A DNA stretch of 38,321 nucleotides from Sciscionella sediminilitoris. Lineage in GTDB: Bacteria; Actinomycetota; Actinomycetes; Mycobacteriales; Pseudonocardiaceae. This document shows, piece by piece, positions 31,924 through 38,321 of this stretch. The stretch's first letter is position 1. Each line of letters starts with the position of its first letter. The position numbers and the translations under genes are program-made. The stretch spans positions 1-38,321 of the forward strand of contig NZ_JALM01000023.1 of the NCBI RefSeq assembly GCF_000737195.2. Direction: 5' to 3'. The notes under the pieces are model-generated. The model was not told where the DNA came from. It did not search any database and worked only from the letters and a program-made list of their open reading frames with translations.

Positions 31924-33243
31924 CTATTTCGTGAGTTCGGGGACCTCGGTACGCCGTTCCCTGCTGACCTTCAGGAAACACAGCAGCACCGCGCAGATCA
32001 CCAGGCAGGCGATCGGAAAATACAACCCGGCCGACACGTCGTCCACGCTCGCGTTCTGGCCGATGACATAGGGTCCGAAAAACCCGCCGAGCGCGGCGAT
32101 CGAGTTGATCGTGGCCAGCCCGACCGCGGTGTGTTCCTTGGACAGCACCCGCGCGGCCAGCGCCCAGTACGGGGCGAGATAGCCGAGCACCCCGACCGCG
32201 ACCAGGGAAAGGCAGATCAGCGCGGCCACCGGGTCGTGCCGGAACTGGATGGTGCCGAACAGTCCGATCGCGGCCAGCAGCATCAGCGCGACGACGTGCC
32301 AGCGCCGTTCCCCGGTCCGGTCGGAGTTGCGCGCCAGTAGCAGCATGCCGATCGCGCCGACGATCCACGGGATCACGCCGAGAAAGCCGATATTGGTCGC
32401 CGAATACGCGGGGTCCAGCTGTTTGATGATCTGCGGCAGGAAGAAAGTGAACCCGTAGAGCCCGCACGCGGCGAAAAGATTCGCCACCGCGAGGAAAAGC
32501 ACCCTGCCGTTCTTCATGACGCGCAGCTGACCCAGGAAGGTCTCCCGCTGTTCGGGTACGTAGTCGGCGTCGATCTCCGCCTCGAGCCAGTCGCTCTCCT
32601 CGCGGGTCAGGAACCGCGCCTGGCTCGGTTTGTTCGGCAGATAGGCCAGCACGACGAGCCCGATCAGCACCGCGGGCAGGCCCTGCAGGATGAACACCCA
32701 GCGCCAGCCGGAGAGGCCGAACCAGTGGACGTGGTCCAGGATCACCCCGCCGGTGAGGCTTCCCAGGATCATCGCGACCGGCTGGGCCAGCGCCAGCGTG
32801 GCGATCGCGCGGCCGCGCTCCTTGGGCCGGAACCACAGCGTCAGATACAGCAGCAGCCCCGGATACAGGCCCGCCTCGGCGATACCGAGCACGATCCGCG
32901 CGATGTAGAGCTGCGGGATGTCCTGGATGAACCCGGTGATCGCGGTGACGATGCCCCAGCTGATCGCGATGCGGGCCAGCCAGATCCGGGCGCCCACCTT
33001 CTTCATGATCATGTTGCTGGGGATCTCGAACACCACGTAGGCGAGGAAGAAAATCGCCGAGGCGATGCCGAAAACGGCCGTGGTGATCATCAACTCGTGC
33101 TGCATGCCCAGCTGGGCGTAGCTGATGTTGGACCGGTCCATGTAGTTGAACACGTACAGCAGGGCGATCAGCGGCAGGATTCTGCGGCTGACCTTCCGCA
33201 CGGTGCGGCCGGCGAGATCACCGGCTGCGATGGTGGCACTCAT
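31924..33243 (-). CDS. MFS permease, phthalate/ACS type
   Basis: This is a 439-residue permease. LLYVFNYMDRSNISYAQLGM in helix 1, ARIVLGIAEAGLYPGLLLYLTLWFRPKERG in the first half and LAPYWALAARVLSKEHTAVG in the second are ACS-family (aromatic and organic acid) signatures. It probably imports the compound whose breakdown ends in homogentisate. The ATG at 33243 follows GAGGAG. It is 35 bases after the FAD gene and 25 before hmgA, so it joins the two halves of the operon. Confidence 0.93.
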   Translation of the reverse strand: MSATIAAGDLAGRTVRKVSRRILPLIALLYVFNYMDRSNISYAQLGMQHELMITTAVFGIASAIFFLAYVVFEIPSNMIMKKVGARIWLARIAISWGIVTAITGFIQDIPQLYIARIVLGIAEAGLYPGLLLYLTLWFRPKERGRAIATLALAQPVAMILGSLTGGVILDHVHWFGLSGWRWVFILQGLPAVLIGLVVLAYLPNKPSQARFLTREESDWLEAEIDADYVPEQRETFLGQLRVMKNGRVLFLAVANLFAACGLYGFTFFLPQIIKQLDPAYSATNIGFLGVIPWIVGAIGMLLLARNSDRTGERRWHVVALMLLAAIGLFGTIQFRHDPVAALICLSLVAVGVLGYLAPYWALAARVLSKEHTAVGLATINSIAALGGFFGPYVIGQNASVDDVSAGLYFPIACLVICAVLLCFLKVSRERRTEVPELTK

Positions 33244-33278
33244 GGCTCTCCTCGTTGAGTCGACCAGAAAAGGGGCGC

Positions 33279-34685
33279 TCAGGGCGCGGCGTTCGCACCG
33301 GCGATCCGGCCCATGGTCAGGGCATTGGCGACGGCGTTGCCGCCACCGACATAGCGCTGCCCGAGCACACCGGCTCCGGCCTCGCCCGCGGCGAACAGGC
33401 CCGCGATGACCTCACCGCGTTCATCGCGCACGGCGGCGCGCGTGTCGATAGCGAGTCCGGCGTGGGTGCACACCAGCTCCGCGGGCAGCAGGCGCGCCGC
33501 GTAGAACGGCGCCTCGGCGATCGGGGCCGGGGACCCGGTCGCGCCTTTGCTGGCCAGGCTCCGATGCCGCAGAAAATCCGGATCGTGGCCGTGTGGCAGC
33601 GTTTCGTTCCACCGGCGCACGGTCGCGGTCAGTGCCCCGGCCGGAATTCCCGTCATACCCGCCAGTCCCTCGAGACTGTCCGCGCGCAGGGTGCGCCCGG
33701 CTTCCGCCTCGGCCAGGACGTGCTCGGCGGCCCAGTGCGCGTACCCGGCCGGCAGCTCGCGGCGGGCCCGCTCGTCGAAGACCAGCCACGCGGTACCGCC
33801 CTGGGCTTCGATGATCCCGCCGGACACCGCGTAGGAGACGTCCTCGTCCATGAACCGGCGGCCCGCGCCGTTGACGTGGATCCGGGATTTCGGCGGGAAT
33901 CCGGACTGCCAGTGGTGCAGGCGCTGGAAATAGGCGGTGGGCAACAGCAATCCCCAGCCCGCGCCCGCGATCCCGGCACCAAGCTGCGCACCGAAGCGCA
34001 GATGATCACCGCGGCTGCCCTCGGCGGCCACCACGAACAGGTCCTCCCCCGCCCGCAGCGCCGCCGGGTAATGCCGGGCCAGCAACTCCCGATCCCGAGC
34101 GAACCCACCGCTGGCCACCACGACCGCCCCGGCGGACACCTCGATGCCGTCGGCGACGACCCCGGTCACCCGGCCGTCCCGATCGAGCAGGCGCTCCACC
34201 CGAGTGTTGAGCACGACCTCGATCCGGTGCGCGCGGGCCGCCTTGGCGAGCACGGAAACGATCCCGTAGCCCTGATCCTTGGGCACGTGACCGCGCCACG
34301 CATCCTCGACACCGGCCTGGCACAGCCCCGGCTCGTGCGCGTTCCCGGACACCTTCGCCGGGATCTCCACCCCGAGGCCGATCAGCCATTCCAGCGTCGG
34401 GCCGGATCGCGCGCAGAATTCCGCGATCAGCCCCGGCTCGAGCTGCCACTGGTTGAGATCCATGTAGTGCTGGAAAAACCGCTCGGCCGAGTCCTCGATA
34501 CCCAGCGCGGCCTGCACACTCGTCCCTGCCGCGGTGAACAGGCCCGCGGACAGTTGGGTCGAACCGCCCAGTTCCTTCTCCGCTTCGAACAGCAGCACCG
34601 AAGCGCCCCGTTCGGCCGCGGTGACCGCGGCGGCGAGCCCGGCACCGCCACCGCCGATGACGATCACATCCCAGTGCTCAGTCAT
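33279..34685 (-). CDS. KstD/fumarate-reductase-type FAD dehydrogenase
   Basis: This is a 468-residue flavoprotein. VIVIGGGGAGLAAAVTAAERG binds FAD, and LFEAEKELGGSTQLSAG follows. The C-terminus has VCTHAGLAIDTRAAV and LGQRYVGGGNAVANALTMG, the pattern of 3-ketosteroid delta1-dehydrogenases, fumarate reductases and 4-oxocyclohexanecarboxylate-type desaturases. It therefore probably inserts or removes a ring or alkene double bond. The ATG at 34685 overlaps the SDR stop by eight bases. Next to two SDRs and hmgA it could help aromatise a cyclic substrate. Substrate is unknown. Confidence 0.9.
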   Translation of the reverse strand: MTEHWDVIVIGGGGAGLAAAVTAAERGASVLLFEAEKELGGSTQLSAGLFTAAGTSVQAALGIEDSAERFFQHYMDLNQWQLEPGLIAEFCARSGPTLEWLIGLGVEIPAKVSGNAHEPGLCQAGVEDAWRGHVPKDQGYGIVSVLAKAARAHRIEVVLNTRVERLLDRDGRVTGVVADGIEVSAGAVVVASGGFARDRELLARHYPAALRAGEDLFVVAAEGSRGDHLRFGAQLGAGIAGAGWGLLLPTAYFQRLHHWQSGFPPKSRIHVNGAGRRFMDEDVSYAVSGGIIEAQGGTAWLVFDERARRELPAGYAHWAAEHVLAEAEAGRTLRADSLEGLAGMTGIPAGALTATVRRWNETLPHGHDPDFLRHRSLASKGATGSPAPIAEAPFYAARLLPAELVCTHAGLAIDTRAAVRDERGEVIAGLFAAGEAGAGVLGQRYVGGGNAVANALTMGRIAGANAAP

Positions 34686-35469
34686 GCGCGCTCCCTGTGC
34701 TCTCGGCGGTGATCCGGTGATACAGCCCATTGGAGACCAGCCCGCCGTCCACGGTGAGCTCGCTTCCGGTCAGATAGCTCGACCGCGCGGAAAGCAGGAA
34801 CAGCACGGCCTCGGTGATCTCGGCGGGTTTGGCCATGCGCCCGGCCGGGATACTGGCCACCGCCGAGGCGACGAACGCGTCCGCACCGGCGAGCAGCTCG
34901 GTTTCCACCAGCCCTGGATGCACGGAATTGACCCGGATTCCCCACTTCGCGAAATTACCGGCCGCCGATTTCGACAGCCCGGTCAGCCCCCATTTGCTGG
35001 ACGAGTATGCGGGCGAGAAATAGCCGATCTGACCGGAGATCGAGGAAATGTTCACGATCGAACCGCCGCCGGAATCGCGCATCAGCTCCGCGACCGCCTT
35101 CATCCCGTAGAACGGGCCGGACAGATTGACCCGCAGTACCTTCTCCCAGATCTCATCGGTGGTGTCCAGGAAGTCCAGCCGCCGCGAAATACCGGCGTTG
35201 TTCACCAATCCGGTCAGCCGTCCCCGTGCTTCCCGGACCTCGGCGACCACCCGGGCCCACGCCGCCGGATCGGTCACATCCAGCTCGTGCGCCTGCGCTG
35301 AACCACCCGCGGCCGTGATCTCCTCGACAACGGGCGCGGAATCGGCGATATCGGCGAGGCAGACATGCGTTCCGCGCGCGGCGAGCGCGCGGGCGTGGCT
35401 CGCGCCCATTCCGGCGGCGGCCCCGGTGATCAGCACCGTGTCCGGGTACTCGTCAGCGGGCTCAGACAT
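34678..35469 (-). CDS. short-chain dehydrogenase/reductase (SDR) 1
   Basis: This is a 263-residue classical SDR. It has the NAD(P) motif TGAAAGMG, LDVTD for the adenine-side Asp, NNAGIS, and the catalytic Ser-Tyr-Lys in VNISSISGQIGYFSPAYSSSKWG. The LTGSELTVDGG end is standard. The start at 35469 overlaps the preceding SDR gene by eight bases, which shows coupling. The presence of two SDRs suggests two ring-hydroxyl oxidations. Confidence 0.93.
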   Translation of the reverse strand: MSEPADEYPDTVLITGAAAGMGASHARALAARGTHVCLADIADSAPVVEEITAAGGSAQAHELDVTDPAAWARVVAEVREARGRLTGLVNNAGISRRLDFLDTTDEIWEKVLRVNLSGPFYGMKAVAELMRDSGGGSIVNISSISGQIGYFSPAYSSSKWGLTGLSKSAAGNFAKWGIRVNSVHPGLVETELLAGADAFVASAVASIPAGRMAKPAEITEAVLFLLSARSSYLTGSELTVDGGLVSNGLYHRITAESTGSAHD

Positions 35470-36268
35470 GCCGGGAACCACCGTCCACGGCGATGCTGTG
35501 CCCGGTCACATAGCGGGCGCTGTCGGAAAGCAGGAACAGCAGCGGCCCCACGACCTCCTCGGGCGAGCCGAGCCGGTGCAGCGGCACGACATCCAGGGCA
35601 TGCCGCAAGGCGTCCGGATCCTCCTTGACCCAGCGGGTCATCTCGGTGTCGATGTAGCCAGGGGCGATCGCGTTGACCCGGATCCCCTGGTCGCCGAGTT
35701 CCACCGCGAGCGATTCGGTCAGGTGCGCGACGGCCGCCTTCGAGGTGCAGTAGGCCCCACGACCACGTCGCACCCGAACAGCCGAGACCGAGGACATGTT
35801 CACGATCGCGCTGCCCGGGCTCATGTGCCGCGCGGCTGCCTGCGCCCCGTAGAGCACCCCTTCGACATTGACCGAGAGGGTCGCGTTGAGCTGTTCCGGC
35901 GTGATCTCCCCGGCGAGCGCGAACGGGAAGATCCCCGCGTTGTTCACCCAGAAGTCGAGACGCCCGAACCGTTCGATCGCCAAGGCCGCCACGGTTTCGT
36001 GCTCACTCGCATCGGTGACATCGATGCGGGCACCGAGGATCCGGCCGGGCTGCGTGCTGCCCGCGACCTCCTGCTCGAGCTCGGCCGCCGTGGCACGCAT
36101 CTGCTCCTCGTTGATGTCCGCGCCGACCACATGCACTCCGCGAGCCGCCAGGGCTGCGGTGAACCGGGCACCCATTCCGCGGGCCGCTCCGGTGACGACC
36201 GCGACCTTGCCCGCGAATTCCGGGTAACCGGCCGTCATCGGCTCGTGCTGGGCAAGCGTCTCGCTCAT
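35462..36268 (-). CDS. short-chain dehydrogenase/reductase (SDR) 2
   Basis: This is a 268-residue classical SDR. It has TGAARGMG for NAD(P), ARIDVTDASE, NNAGIF, the catalytic set in VNMSSVSAVRVRRGRGAYCTSK, and IRVNAIAPGYIDTEMTRW. The VTGHSIAVDGG end is typical. The ATG at 36268 overlaps the NTF2-like gene by four bases (ATGA). It is the second gene of the operon, and its pairing with SDR 1 and the flavoprotein suggests consecutive oxidations of one substrate. Confidence 0.93.
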   Translation of the reverse strand: MSETLAQHEPMTAGYPEFAGKVAVVTGAARGMGARFTAALAARGVHVVGADINEEQMRATAAELEQEVAGSTQPGRILGARIDVTDASEHETVAALAIERFGRLDFWVNNAGIFPFALAGEITPEQLNATLSVNVEGVLYGAQAAARHMSPGSAIVNMSSVSAVRVRRGRGAYCTSKAAVAHLTESLAVELGDQGIRVNAIAPGYIDTEMTRWVKEDPDALRHALDVVPLHRLGSPEEVVGPLLFLLSDSARYVTGHSIAVDGGSRHV

Positions 36269-36684
36269 GAGTTCTCCGTTTCCGTGGATTCCTGATCATC
36301 CCGGCGCACCGTGCGGCGCCGGATACGCCAGCCGTCCGCGGTGTGCACCAAGTGGTCGGTGATCGTGGTCTGCCGAAGCAATTCCGCCGGCCCGCCCGGC
36401 ATCGTGCGCACGATCTGCAAATAGGCGCGCACCATCAGGTCCTGACCGGCCGGGACGGCATGGATATTGGTGAGCACATGGCGGGTGATTCCCTCCTGTG
36501 CCGCGAATTCCTCGACGAACCGGGTCAGCTCGTCCGTCCCGGCGACCGGTGCCGCATAACTGGGCGAGTGGAATTCGCCGTCCGCGGTGAAGGTCTCCGC
36601 CCACGCCCGCGCGTCACCGCCGTCGATGAAGTGGCTCTGCGCGCCGTACAGCTGGTGCACGAGCGCGAGGGTCTCGACGTCCAC
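36265..36684 (-). CDS. NTF2/SnoaL-like small protein
   Basis: This is a 139-residue protein of the NTF2-like alpha+beta-cone fold. LVHQLYGAQSHFIDGGDARAW followed by ETFTADGEFHSPS is the SnoaL_4 start, and RHVLTNIHAVP and the basic DGWRIRRRTVRRDD end fit. Members include small hydrolases, cyclases, isomerases and dioxygenase beta subunits. The possible His/Asp pair is not enough to choose. The GTG at 36684 follows GGAGGT. It is the first gene of the eight-gene homogentisate operon and is divergent from the IclR regulator. Confidence 0.85.
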   Translation of the reverse strand: MDVETLALVHQLYGAQSHFIDGGDARAWAETFTADGEFHSPSYAAPVAGTDELTRFVEEFAAQEGITRHVLTNIHAVPAGQDLMVRAYLQIVRTMPGGPAELLRQTTITDHLVHTADGWRIRRRTVRRDDQESTETENS

Positions 36685-36723
36685 GCTGACCTCCGGTGGG
36701 TTCCACAACCTCAATGTGTGTGC

Positions 36724-36744
36724 TATTATCGCACGCAGCGTGCG
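36724..36744 (+). promoter_or_regulatory. IclR operator with -10 element
   Basis: CGCACG (36730-36735) and CGTGCG (36739-36744) are perfect 6-bp arms around three bases. TATTAT (36724-36729), preceded by TG one base away, is an extended -10 for the plus strand directly beside the dyad. It lies between the divergent IclR gene and the catabolic operon. Confidence 0.7.
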
Positions 36745-36796
36745 AAGTACGGAAAGACTAGGTCGGACTGCCACCGGCCGTCAAGGGAGCGTCATC

Positions 36797-37468
36797 GTGT
36801 CCGAACTCGACTCCGGAATGTCGAAGACACTGCACAACGGACTGGAGATCCTGGAACTGCTCGTCACGCACCCGAAAGGCCTCACACTGACCGAGATCGC
36901 CGAAGCGATCGGTACCCATCGGACAGTGGCCCACCGGCTGGTGCGCACCCTCGAAGCACACCAACTGTGCCGGCGAGACCGGTTCAAGCGAATCTCACTC
37001 GGCACCGGACTCGTCCGGCTGGCCGAACCCGTCGAACAGGACCTGCGCACCCTCGCCAAACCCGTACTGGAAGAACTGACCGACCTCACCCAGGCCACCG
37101 CGCACCTCGTCGTGCGCGAGAACGACAAACAGGTGCGGATGCTGATGATCGTGGAACCACGCCAGGCGCGGATGCACGTCAGCTTCCGGCCCGGCCAGGT
37201 CGACCCCATCGACCGCGGCTCCGCGGGGCTGGCGATGCTCGCCGCCGCACCACCGATCGAGAACGAACGCGAAGAAGTCACCCTCGCACGCGAACGCGGA
37301 TTCGCCGTGTCCTACGGGGAAATCGCGCCCTCGATCATCGGGATTTCGGCGATGGTGCCCGGGAAGGAGATCAGCATCGGGCTGTCCCTGTTCTCCGCGC
37401 CCGACGACTCGGCCTTGGGCAACACCGTCGCCGAAGCCGCCGCACGGCTGGGCTCCCTGCTGCGCTGA
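36797..37468 (+). CDS. IclR-family transcriptional regulator
   Basis: This is a 223-residue regulator, slightly shorter than usual. The winged helix is LHNGLEILELLVTHPKGLTL then TEIAEAIGTHRTVAHRLVRTLEAHQ (about residues 12-54). The effector-binding domain includes LVVRENDKQVRMLMIVEP, GSAGLAMLAAAP and GISAMVPGKEISIGLSL. IclR proteins commonly control aromatic-acid operons such as pca and hmg. The GTG at 36797 follows AGGGAG. It is divergent from the homogentisate operon across the dyad at 36730-36744, which is its probable operator for both promoters. Confidence 0.93.
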   Translation: MSELDSGMSKTLHNGLEILELLVTHPKGLTLTEIAEAIGTHRTVAHRLVRTLEAHQLCRRDRFKRISLGTGLVRLAEPVEQDLRTLAKPVLEELTDLTQATAHLVVRENDKQVRMLMIVEPRQARMHVSFRPGQVDPIDRGSAGLAMLAAAPPIENEREEVTLARERGFAVSYGEIAPSIIGISAMVPGKEISIGLSLFSAPDDSALGNTVAEAAARLGSLLR

Positions 37469-37649
37469 ACCGGAGCAACATCAGTCAGACCGGTTGCCGT
37501 CGTTCGGCGGTGCGGTGCGGCGAACGGTCGCTCTTGCTCCCCCACAGGAGGGATCGCGGGCTGTTCGAGTCGACACCGCCGACGCGCATGCTTACTGTGC
37601 CGAACATCACCTGCACGACGGCGAAGACAATATCGGCTAAGGGGGAAAT

Positions 37650-38306
37650 ATGCGGGAATTCCAAGAAAGCGAGAGACAGCCGGAACAATCGCGAACAGCA
37701 CAGGATTTTCCGCTCCCACAAGGCCCAGCGCCGGGTTCGGTTCCGTCCGGCTACGGCGCGCCATCCGGAGCCACGGCCGACCAGGCGCGGGAGGCAGCCT
37801 TCTTCGCCGAGCTGGACCGGCGGGGAATCCCCATGCTCGACCGCCCGCGCAAACTCGTGGCCGGGGAAGTACTCACCTGGATCGGCAGCGCCGTCGTGGT
37901 CCTCGTCGGCATCGTCTTGGTCGTCGCGGGCGCGGTCGCCGGACCCAGCACCCTGTACGATTTCGGTGTCGCCCCTTCACTGGCCATTCCGATGGGAATC
38001 GGCTGCCTCGTCCAAGCGATCATCCAACTCATCGGCGCCTATTGGCTGCACCGCGGTCACCACGGCGGGCGCATCACCCTGACCGTGATCGGCGCGCTCA
38101 ACATCGTCTTCGATATCGGACAGATCATCAGCGGCCAACCCATCATCCTGCTCATGTGCCTCTACATCGCGATCACCGTGCTACTGATGTGGGGCCGCGA
38201 CTGCACCGCCTACCTACACTCGGAACGACACCAGCGCGAAGTCGCCGAATTCGTCAACAAGACGCACACCGGGCACTTGAGCTTCCCCTTGAATCGTGGA
38301 GGCTGA
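37650..38306 (+). CDS. integral membrane protein, unknown
   Basis: This is a 218-residue protein. A Pro/Gln/Ser-rich soluble N-terminus of about 70 residues precedes four hydrophobic segments (LTWIGSAVVVLVGIVLVVAG, LAIPMGIGCLVQAIIQLIGA, ITLTVIGALNIVFDIG and PIILLMCLYIAITVLLMW) and a charged tail. No family motif is recognised. GGGGGAA precedes the ATG by a few bases. Its final codons are part of the repeat at 38278-38321. Confidence 0.78.
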   Translation: MREFQESERQPEQSRTAQDFPLPQGPAPGSVPSGYGAPSGATADQAREAAFFAELDRRGIPMLDRPRKLVAGEVLTWIGSAVVVLVGIVLVVAGAVAGPSTLYDFGVAPSLAIPMGIGCLVQAIIQLIGAYWLHRGHHGGRITLTVIGALNIVFDIGQIISGQPIILLMCLYIAITVLLMWGRDCTAYLHSERHQREVAEFVNKTHTGHLSFPLNRGG

Positions 38307-38321
38307 GCTTCCCCTTGAATC
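38278..38321 (+). repeat. 18-bp direct repeat, cut by window end
   Basis: TGAGCTTCCCCTTGAATC occurs at 38278-38295 and again at 38304-38321, giving a 26-base period with an eight-base joint. The first copy is the end of the membrane-protein gene and the second follows its stop. More copies may lie beyond the window. Confidence 0.75.

Noticed and set aside
34678-36268. The two SDR genes as a recent tandem duplication
   Set aside because: They share only general SDR motifs; sequence around the active site differs widely.
37501-37526. Terminator hairpin after the IclR gene
   Set aside because: CGTTCG/CGAACG gives only six pairs with a 14-base loop and no T-run, too weak to call.
38278-38321. 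CRISPR array
   Set aside because: Only two copies of 18 bp with an eight-base joint; spacer and repeat lengths do not fit, and no cas gene is seen.

Overview
The window is a gene-dense, high-GC segment of an actinomycete chromosome. GC-rich third codon positions, frequent GTG starts, an FxLD-like class I lanthipeptide locus, an XRE/ImmA/MAB_1171c-type module and a SoxR-like box without enteric features all fit Actinobacteria. Pseudonocardiales is my best guess, but the order cannot be proven from the sequence. No rRNA, tRNA, insertion sequence or CRISPR array was seen, and no gene-free stretch exceeds about 225 bases.

Layout. (1) 1-1800: a LysR regulator divergent from a cupin-DoxX pair, with a T-N11-A dyad between them. 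(2) 1830-9615: small-molecule catabolism. A GntR/FCD regulator is divergent from an MHS-type transporter, a V4R-like DUF5943 protein and a YtcJ-like amidohydrolase. Opposed to these are an MFS permease and a ureohydrolase of the arginase family, divergent from an unusual HTH_12-FCD regulator across a nested palindromic operator. (3) 9643-11385: a secreted sphingomyelinase-type phosphodiesterase and a methyltransferase. (4) 11373-14184: an XRE regulator, an ImmA/IrrE metallopeptidase and a polytopic membrane protein, divergent from a stand-alone diguanylate cyclase. A 16-bp repeated operator-like element lies at both promoters. (5) 14190-19707: a compact class I lanthipeptide locus with LanC, full-length LanB, a 58-residue three-cysteine precursor (18599-18775) and a GNAT acetyltransferase beyond a strong hairpin.

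(6) 19684-26403: a small membrane protein, an alpha/beta-hydrolase lacking its nucleophile serine next to an MFS permease, a YxiG-like protein, a frameshifted NmrA-type oxidoreductase behind a SoxR-like box, a GMC oxidoreductase and a TetR regulator. (7) 26484-28685: a two-domain protein joining an FAD monooxygenase/epoxidase-like half to an epoxide-hydrolase-like half, divergent from TetR-GMC. This suggests alkene to epoxide to diol to carbonyl chemistry. (8) 28704-37468: an eight-gene minus-strand operon, reading NTF2-like, SDR, SDR, KstD-like flavoprotein, MFS permease, homogentisate dioxygenase, unknown protein, fumarylacetoacetase. A divergent IclR regulator faces it. Since neither HPPD nor a recognisable maleylacetoacetate isomerase is present, the upstream redox genes may convert an alicyclic or other compound to homogentisate. 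(9) 37650-38321: a membrane protein whose end runs into an 18-bp direct repeat cut by the window edge.

The best candidates for something undescribed are the lanthipeptide locus with its small precursor, the epoxidase/epoxide-hydrolase fusion, and the homogentisate operon carrying ring-oxidation genes.
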